This document shows, one piece after another, positions 56,821 to 64,000 of a DNA stretch of 64,000 nt (position 1 is its first letter; each line of letters begins with the position of its first letter). Both the position numbers and the translations under genes were made by a program. Origin of the DNA: Pyrus communis (taxonomy: Eukaryota > Streptophyta > Magnoliopsida > Rosales > Rosaceae); assembly GCF_963583255.1 (NCBI RefSeq), contig NC_084810.1, forward strand, positions 4,867,751 through 4,931,750, in the 5' to 3' direction. The notes under the pieces are model-generated. The model worked only from the letters and a program-made list of their open reading frames with translations, was not told the origin of the DNA and searched no databases.

Positions 56821-57177
56821 TGGCTCGTTTGGCATGTGCTTTTAAATGACTGAAAGTGACACACCCCGACCTCAATCGAGGCATGCTGGTCGTCACGTGA
56901 GGGTGACGTAACCATGTGCGCTGTGCGGAAGTGGTAATGATATGAAAATGCGAATAACTAGGCCCGGGCCCCCACCACATCTCGGGCTGGGATGTGATGG
57001 AAAGTGCTTTTAGAAAAAATATTTTTGGGTTTCAAAAGTACTTGTTATGTGCTTCTCGCTGGAGCCACTTCAAGTGCTTTTCTATAATTAACTTGCATTT
57101 TTACTAAGGTTTTGATTCTAAAAACATTTTATGTAAAAGCGCTTTCAGTCGTCTAAAACCACTTACCAAATGGGCTA
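56821..57177. mobile_element. hAT-like MITE interrupted by a GC-rich insertion
   Basis: The left GGCTCGTTTGGCATGTGCTT and the complement of the right end, GCCCATTTGGTAAGTGG, are inverted copies, and both continue to a GACTGAAAG block. The host element is about 215 bp without the insertion. Confidence 0.65.
56859..56999. mobile_element. GC-rich 141-bp insertion nested in the MITE
   Basis: Bounded by the direct repeat GAAAGTG at 56852-56858 and 57000-57006; removing one copy restores the MITE. It contains CACACCCCGACC and GGCCCGGGCCC and ends GGGATGTGATG. This resembles TRIM/solo-LTR ends, but TG...CA termini are not clean. Confidence 0.55.
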
Positions 57178-57474
57178 TTAGTCGGTTGTTTCCACTCAAA
57201 ATTTCAGATGCTGGGAATTGCTGTTGGTATTAAGATGTTTCCTAACAAGTTCGAAGAACAAAGGATCACTTGTTTGTATATTAATAATCCGAAACAAAAT
57301 TTTGTGTTTTTGAAACCAAAGAAATCCAAACAAGATTGGGCAAAATATGAGGGATACAAGGATGAGAGAAGCTAAGGTGTATTCTCTTGTCTTTCTTTCC
57401 TGATCTCGTGCTTTTATTTATACTAATCATGCTGACTTTCTTGTCTTACAAGTAACATAAAGCCTATAAGTATT

Positions 57475-57656
57475 GGAGGAGGATTCTCTACCCTCCTAAT
57501 CTCTCTACCCTTCCATGCCCTCCTATTTGAACGGTCACGGTTAAGCCACGTCAACATCTTATATTGATTTTTTTATAGAGATAATAAGACAAAAAGCAAT
57601 GTGGAAGAGGAGGGGATGGAATGGTATGGGAATAGGAGGATAGAGAATTCTCCTCC
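57475..57656. mobile_element. MITE with perfect 9-bp target-site duplication (Mutator type)
   Basis: The ends GGAGGAGGATTCTCTA and complementary GGAGGAGAATTCTCTA are inverted copies of about 25-30 bp. ATAAGTATT occurs at 57466-57474 and 57657-57665, immediately outside. The 182-bp body is non-coding. Confidence 0.85.
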
Positions 57657-57665
57657 ATAAGTATT

Positions 57666-58375
57666 TGATCTCCAAATAGTATTGGGATTCTACTTTTGTT
57701 AACATGGGGTCCTTTTAGACCCATTAAAATAATATATAGTTGTCTTTGGGCCTAGTATATGGGCTTGAATAGAGAGCCTACTAAAGGATGAGAAAATCAA
57801 GACATTATACCTGCAAGCCAGCCCAAGGAATTCAGATGACATAGCACTATAAGAACGAAAAAGACGATCTCTCATAGTACTAGATAGTCTACGGACAAGA
57901 AAAAACGGATGCATAAGTTATAGTACTTTTTGACCACTCAAGATAGTCGGTAAGCCTGACAACTTTTTGGCACATGCTCCAAGGAGAGGACTACCCAGAC
58001 GTCAACTTCGGGCCACGCGTTGGCGATCGACAAGAACAAAAGTCTTTGAAGGGATGTAAACATTGTCAGGCATAGCGCTCCACTTTCAACCACTCTTGGA
58101 CGAGTGTTGTGCTCGATGGTGTCAATCTAGGAAACCATGCAAATAGGCTTGTGTAAATGTCACTCATATGCCACGTGTTGAATGGGCAGTGGGAGAAGTA
58201 GCTTATAGGTCATGGCTACATGTTTGGCCAATTTAATGGTGGGGTGGTGATAGAATTAAGAGCCCAAGACTTTTAAAAGGCCTATAAAAGGTGCCGAGTA
58301 CCTTTTATAAGCAATCAAATTTATAAGAGTAAAATTACACTATCTTGTTTAGAGAGCTATTGTAATCCACATGAA
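57666..58375. other. Intergenic DNA, no gene seen
   Basis: Possibly old retroelement sequence, but no terminal or coding features were recognised. Confidence 0.4.
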
Positions 58376-58397
58376 ATATATATATATATATATATAT
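58376..58397. repeat. (TA)n microsatellite
   Basis: A run of about 11 TA dinucleotides. Confidence 0.95.
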
Positions 58398-58514
58398 GAG
58401 ACCACTACAGTGGACATGGCCCATATTTAAGGGGTGAACCACTTAAATGACACTACGTTTTTTTGCAGTGCTTCACTCTTTTCTTTTTCTTTTTTATTTA
58501 TTTATTTATTTTGA

Positions 58515-58690
58515 AAAAAAAATAATTTAATCTTATTATTATTACTAAGGGGAAGAGGAGAATTCAAAACTATCACAATAATTGGGAATGAGAAAGAGAG
58601 AGAGGGGGAAGGGGGGGAGGGCGGGGGGGAGTAGTTTCGACCCCTGGACCCAAGGGTAGAAACCCAACACCCTATCACTAAAATAATAGA
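58515..58690 (-). mobile_element. SINE-like repeat, same family as 22874
   Basis: On the minus strand TTTTAGTGATAGGGTGTTGGG is followed by GGTCCAGGGGTCGAAAC (box B-like), a C-rich stretch and CCCCTTAGTAATAATAATAAG, the same tail style as 22874-23005. Confidence 0.45.
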
Positions 58691-59033
58691 ATGTTTTTCG
58701 ATGTACTTGGATGACTCAATGAAACCTCGGTTCCTAAGCTTTTAGGTATCGCCACACTGTGGTCGCACTAAAAAGGAATTGGTGACTCAATGTAAGAACT
58801 CCAAATTCGGTAAACTTGTTGACCCAAACAACCTCTCGATTAGCATCTGACGTAGAATCGTGTCACATCCATTCTCCTCTCGTGTTTGTTGATTTATGTT
58901 TAATTGTGCAAACAAAAAGGTCCCTGAACTCGCCGGCCATTTTTTTTCTAACCCCGGCAGAGCAGGTTGAGGCGACGGCTGCCTGATACATGGCACCGGT
59001 CTATAAGGATACGACGGTTAATTTTCCCTTTTG

Positions 59034-59122
59034 CAAACAATTTACAACTGTAAATGCCCAACAAGCAGTGAAATTAACCCTTTTCCAAACAATTTACAAC
59101 TGTAAATGCCCAACAAGCAGTG
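59034..59122. repeat. Two tandem copies of a 52-bp unit
   Basis: CAAACAATTTACAACTGTAA and following bases occur at 59034 and 59086 with near-identical sequence, about 200 bp downstream of the end of the minus-strand gene. Confidence 0.9.
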
Positions 59123-59323
59123 AGGGATGATGGCCGGAGTCGGAGCCCGAAAGCACTAAAAATCGGCTGTTTTCGAACCCAATCGGATCAGTGTATCATA
59201 ATTGCCAGGAACAGAGAAAAAACTGCTATACATGGAAACTACTACTCAAATATACAGCAAAATCCACACATAAAATCTCCAAATGTCCCTAAATTCAAAC
59301 CACCCCAACCCTCAGCCATCTCC

Positions 59324-62300
59324 TCAGTACAACAGAGTACCCAAAACCAAAAATGAAAAAACGGGTACCATAAATTCCAGCTCACCACCACGACTGCCTG
59401 CATCACCAACACATTGTTTTACGGTGTTAGACATTTCCCCTGCGTCAGAAGACACTACTAAAGAAAGGGCAAAGAAGAAATGCAAATTCCAGAATTGCCA
59501 ACTGGTAGACGTTAAGCTCTCGTGTGAAATTTGAATGCTAGTATGTTAAACACCTACCGCTGAATACATTTTTCACAGCACAAATGGTTTCTTACGAAAA
59601 TTGAATCGATTTTCCGTGGTTTGGCTAACATTTTTTTCAATGGAATAACACCCTGATTTAATGATTTGCTCATTGTGCCAACTTCACTAAACACGGCAGT
59701 TTCCAATTTTTTATTTTATCTCCCAATGTCATTATGTTTGTCCATTTCGCTTTATGACTTTGTTTAGCACATTAAAACAAAAGAAACGAAGCAACTTCAC
59801 ATATGCACAGAAATTGGATAATGCAGAGATACATACCAGGATTTTTAAAAGTCTCCGATGTTGGTAGTGCAGGCAATGACATCTCTGCAAACAAAGTAGT
59901 ATCCATGAGATCATGGACTTCAATAAAAAAGGAAAACATGCAAAACAAAGTAGTAGATATTACGATGGAAAAGGACAACAAAAGTTATTCTTTGATCGAT
60001 CAGTTACCAGGCGCACAAAGGGACAGCGAAGAAACTGAGGAAGATGAAGGCCATGGTGCCGCAATGTTGTCACTCAAATCACACGTAAAGCTGAAACCTG
60101 TTGAATTGTCAAATATCCCATCTGCAGGCAAGTTTCGAAGTAAACACCCTGCATTTGAGCAAAAATGAAAATTATCAATCTTACAAGAATAATGCTTAGG
60201 GAATTACTTGATCTCCGCCAAGTACATACGAGGGATCATGAATTCGACATCACACTCTACAACACCCAGGAAATGTACATTTTGGATACCATGGCTAAAA
60301 AAACCCTGTATTTAGTTTCCAAAAAAAAAAAAAAAAAAAAACCCTGCATTTGCTCTAATTTGACATCAACTTCAGTTACACTATTAGCATTGCAACTAAC
60401 ATTTTTATAAAGCACCCACAACACTGTACAAAGAAGATTCCCACTGCTAAAGCATAAAATTGGATATCAAACTTTCAGAATGAAAATAATCAATCAATAA
60501 AGAAACAGGACAACGATTGAAAATGTCATACCTTGTTGCATGTATTCAGCTGCAGTGCCCACAGGGATCCAGGGATAAAAAGGTAAAATATCAGATATAA
60601 TGAAAGAAAAGAGGAAGAAAATTAAACGAATGGTGTGGCAGGACAAGCACCTTGAACGCTAAAGTCTTTCAAGTCAATATCACAAAGCTCATAAACATTT
60701 TCCAACACCCCGCCTTTTCTCAACATGGACCCAAACACTGAAGCACAGATTATGGCTTGTCTATTTGTAATTAACATTTGCTTTTGTATTCCCAACATGT
60801 AAGTGTTTAATGAGCTACAGCAGGAAGGACTCGGGGCAGCAACATTGCGACATGCTTTGACTACTTCTGAAGGCTGCTTAAATTCCAGAGGGCAGACTGC
60901 ACAAGTGAAAATCATTTTCATGAGAAAAGATGGTATGGTACATAACAAGTCCAAACATACACAGCACATAAAGATGTAACCATCAAGCAACTAAAACCAA
61001 AGTAAAACGCATATCGTTCCCTAAAAAGTTAAGCAAGCAAAATCTAAAACTTAAAATCTACAGAGCAAATGTGGGTAAACAAACGAAAAGGTTTATCATT
61101 TTCCCGTTCACAAAGCCAGCGCAAAGTGGGCAAACATAATTTGGATGCTTCACTCATTTCATGACTGAATTTGGTAATTAGTGAATCAATATGCCTCCTA
61201 ATTCAGCTTCACTTGTCCTTATGTTACCCAACACAAGGTTCTGAAACTGTTTTGCACTGTTGATTATTAAAGACAACCAAGTTCTAGAATTTCATGAGTG
61301 AATACTAATCACTGCAGATATACATATTAATTAAATAGGATAAATAAATATTAGTGAAGAAGAACCAATGATTAAGTTACCCTAAAAGATAGTGAAAATA
61401 AAATTAACTTAAACACTTCCTCCTATAAAGAACCAAATAAAAATGGTAATACTAGAGATGCGAATCCTTCATGGGCCAGGAAAGGCTACACATGAGATGA
61501 ACAGTATGATTCACGAAATGAAACGAAAGTAAAAAAATGCTGATCTTTCAAGTTTACTTTTTCTTATCGAAAACAAATTGTTTTTCATATTTCATAAATG
61601 GAGGAACCTTCTTACTGCATTCATTGCTTTTTTTCTGTTCTTCAGGCAAGACAAATAACTTAACAATAGATTAGATGCTCAAACCACAGTTTCTAAAGTC
61701 TAAATAAATTAGTCATATGCATACTTTAAAACTTTGTAGGCAGATACCTTTGTTAACTTTGCAGGCAGATAATATCCGAAATGCAGTATTGGCAGCATCT
61801 GACGAGAGTTTCCTTGAAAGATATGAAAAAACCACATCTTTACAATCACTTAGAGTATCAGTATAATTAAGCCCACCCGCTAAATTTTTGTTCTCGTTCA
61901 TCATCAATTGTTTTCCTGAGATCCTCAGTGCAGCATCCATGATTGCATGCTGGCAAATTGGTCTGCAGCACTCTTTGAGAGGGTCAACAGTTGTGCAGGC
62001 CTCCAGTAATGTACTTGTATTTACTGTTTTCTCAAAGGTATTAATGTCCTTCACTGGACAGGACCCACCCGTAAGATTCGACGAATTTATGGAGCAAAGT
62101 GTAGGTATTGAACTGTTTGCACCTCTACTGGCTAAGATACTAATGATATCCTTAAAACAATCATTCGCAACTGAATTTTGCAAAACCAACTTATCAGAGT
62201 TGAAGCTATAGAGACCCTGGAAGATGCGGATCAAACTACTAAACTGCGGGCAACATATTACATTGCCTACTATTGCTGCCAAAGGTTGAAAGCAATCAGT

Positions 62301-63661
62301 AGCCGTCTTATCCATTAAACTTGATATAGTAGAAAAATTCACAGGACACTTCCCAGTTAAAACAGGCTCATATCTTGTTGGAAAATTCGGGTACAATGGT
62401 TGTGAAGGTTCATCCGCAGGATTTGGGTAATTAGGAATAACAGCCGGTGATATTTCAATGGGATCAAAGAACTCTGTAGTAGGTGGATTAGCTAGGCCTA
62501 GCTCTGCCACGGAAGAAGCATGACTTCGGTCAAATACTGTCTGCACTGCCATGACATCTTGGAAACTGGATAACCAGATAAAGAATAATAATAACTGGCA
62601 GCACAAAGAACCTGCAGTGATATATAAGCCTGTCTTCAGAATAAGTAGCAATGACATTGCTTGACCAAAAATTAACTATACAAAGTATATATTTCAAGTT
62701 TATATTTACTTCCAATAAAAATAAGGCTACCAACATAATCAATTTCATCGATAGCTTACAGATACCTATCTTGTGGTCATACAAACCCTACACTAAGGGA
62801 CGAGACCTTAATATTTCACCGCATATTAAGCAATATCGTAACCATCTTTATATCTGTCTTGCTCCTACCAAAGAATCCCAAAACAAGCTATTTAGAATAA
62901 ATACAAACTTACCTTTATGATGAATAACAGCCTTTGAACAACCCATATCTCCCAAAGCCCTCGGGTACCATTGAGATTTACGTTAGTAAGTGGTACTTTA
63001 GTTCGTGACAGGCCCAAAAATAGCTCACATCCATGCAGCAATACCTATGCCACCTTCAAGCACCAACAAAAACCCGGAAGGGAAACTCATTAACTCCTCT
63101 CGAGTGCAGATAAAAGGACATAAATGTGCTCCAAATATACGCTCTTTTAGATTAATAATATGCTTACAATATACACAAGTATAGCACATAATCCACCTGA
63201 TATATAACACACAATCACAACCCTAAATAGATGGAAGCTTGCACTCGCAACTAGGCCGAATATCGGTGTATCTAGTGTGAGCATTCAAGGTGAATTCTTT
63301 CACTCTTCAGAAATCAAAGCACACAAACAATTTACCTAAATTTTCTTTCTTTGGAAAAAAGAACCCGATGAGAAATAATCAAACGGAAATTTATGAAGCT
63401 AGAAAACTGAAAATCCACGAACAGCTGAAGATTGAAATAACTCATAAATTGATAAATCTGGAGATACCACTGACAGAGTGTAGCAAATCTTAAAATTCCC
63501 CACTTTTTAATCCAAAAATAAACTAAAAACTTTAACTAACATCAATAAAGTTGCATCGTTTTCCCTGTATTTCCCAGACTTTCTCGGCCATCAAACAGCA
63601 GATAATTACAGATATTCCAGCAAAAAAGAAACAGAAAAGTACCTGAAGACATTGAAGCCAT
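59324..63661 (-). CDS. Predicted GPI-anchored SPARK-domain protein (At1g61900-like)
   Basis: Six minus-strand exons: 63661-63643, 62611-61748, 60896-60651, 60148-60008, 59884-59837 and 59397-59324. All junctions are phase 1 with GT/AG borders and total 1392 nt (463 residues). The first exon gives only MASMSS plus one base. This start is chosen because it alone joins in frame to a signal peptide core (LCCQLLLFFIWLSSF) ending about residue 28. Cysteine-rich SPARK-like sequence follows (GKCPVNFS at about 93, CCPQF, ECCRPICQ, then VCPLEFKQPSEVVKAC and CCSSLN). Potential N-glycosylation sites are NFS, NSS, NLT and NYT. The carboxyl end has a Ser-rich stretch and a terminal hydrophobic tail (FMVPVFSFLVLGTLLY) fitting a GPI-anchor signal. 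It resembles the uncharacterised GPI-anchored protein At1g61900. Expected at the outer plasma membrane or wall; molecular role unknown. Confidence 0.92.
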
Positions 63662-64000
63662 TGAACATAGTTTTGGTGAGAAATTGAAAGGCCTTCCGGG
63701 TTCGGGATCGTGAAGCTTAGCAAGCAGGCATGGCTTGCGGGTCGATGGGGTTGGAAAACGGGTGGATTTGGATACCCGGAATCTGAGCTGAGGTGAGCTG
63801 AAATGGTGGTGGAGCGGTCAGTTGGGGGGGTGTGTGTGTGTTTAGTAAAAGTGCTTTTGTGCTTTTGGGGTGGTGGATATAGTGGACGACAGGGGTCTAA
63901 CCTTTTGCCCCTTTATTTGACTTCTACGGTTTTTCACAGTCCAATTACCATCCCACCTGAATAATACAGAAATTTTCATTTAATTTAATTAATTATTAAA
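63662..64000 (-). promoter_or_regulatory. 5' UTR and promoter region of the GPI-anchored protein gene
   Basis: Sequence upstream of the minus-strand start. It holds a CA/GT microsatellite near 63828-63841 and no other gene. No TATA box was assigned with confidence. Confidence 0.45.

Noticed and set aside
62530..62784. Alternative minus-strand frame with a hydrophobic start over exon 2 of the GPI-anchored protein gene
   Set aside because: It is out of frame with the SPARK exon and ends just after the splice acceptor; the 63661 start gives a better signal peptide and correct phase.

Overview
The window is AT-rich plant nuclear DNA: spliced genes with GT/AG introns, plant-type LTR, LINE, SINE, MITE and Helitron-like elements, and a Cassandra element whose LTR carries 5S rRNA-like sequence. 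A dicot, probably of the Rosaceae (apple/pear-like), is my best guess. That guess rests on general familiarity with the gene and repeat families, not on a search.

The left 27 kb is a tandem array of REM-type genes encoding plant transcription factors with two B3 DNA-binding domains, all on the + strand. Copy 1 (1-2280) is cut by the window edge. Copy 2 (3304-5056) and copy 3 (16036-17961) are intact with four exons each. A 5'-end relic lies at 13385-13510. Copies 4 (21740-24617) and 5 (24652-26612) are broken by frameshifts, stops and exon loss. Between and inside these genes sit many transposons: a minus-strand TRIM-like element with an amplified 211-bp internal repeat, a decayed Copia element, a poly(A) retroposon with target-site duplication, hAT-, Mutator- and CACTA-like MITEs, a Pack-MULE-like element with a 9-bp target-site duplication, and a Helitron-like end beside a duplicated B3 exon.

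The middle (27-41 kb) begins with an inverted pair of LTR-like sequences. It continues with a duplicated pair of MATE (DETOXIFICATION) transporter genes. The first (30114-35115) has a 2-bp deletion and a Cassandra element in intron 1. The second (37721-40770) is intact and predicts 494 residues. Three minus-strand relics of MATE 3' exons lie between and after them.

The stretch 42-55 kb is mostly retroelements: SINEs, an RNase H relic, and a 5'-truncated, decayed L1-type LINE into whose ORF1 a young, full-length Copia element (45765-50695, 1340-codon open gag-pol) has inserted.

The right end (55-64 kb) holds more MITEs and one complete minus-strand gene (59324-63661, six exons, 463 residues) for a predicted GPI-anchored SPARK-domain protein resembling Arabidopsis At1g61900. 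The intact host genes are therefore two B3 factors, one MATE transporter and one GPI-anchored protein, plus the visible part of B3 copy 1. No pathway linking them is visible.
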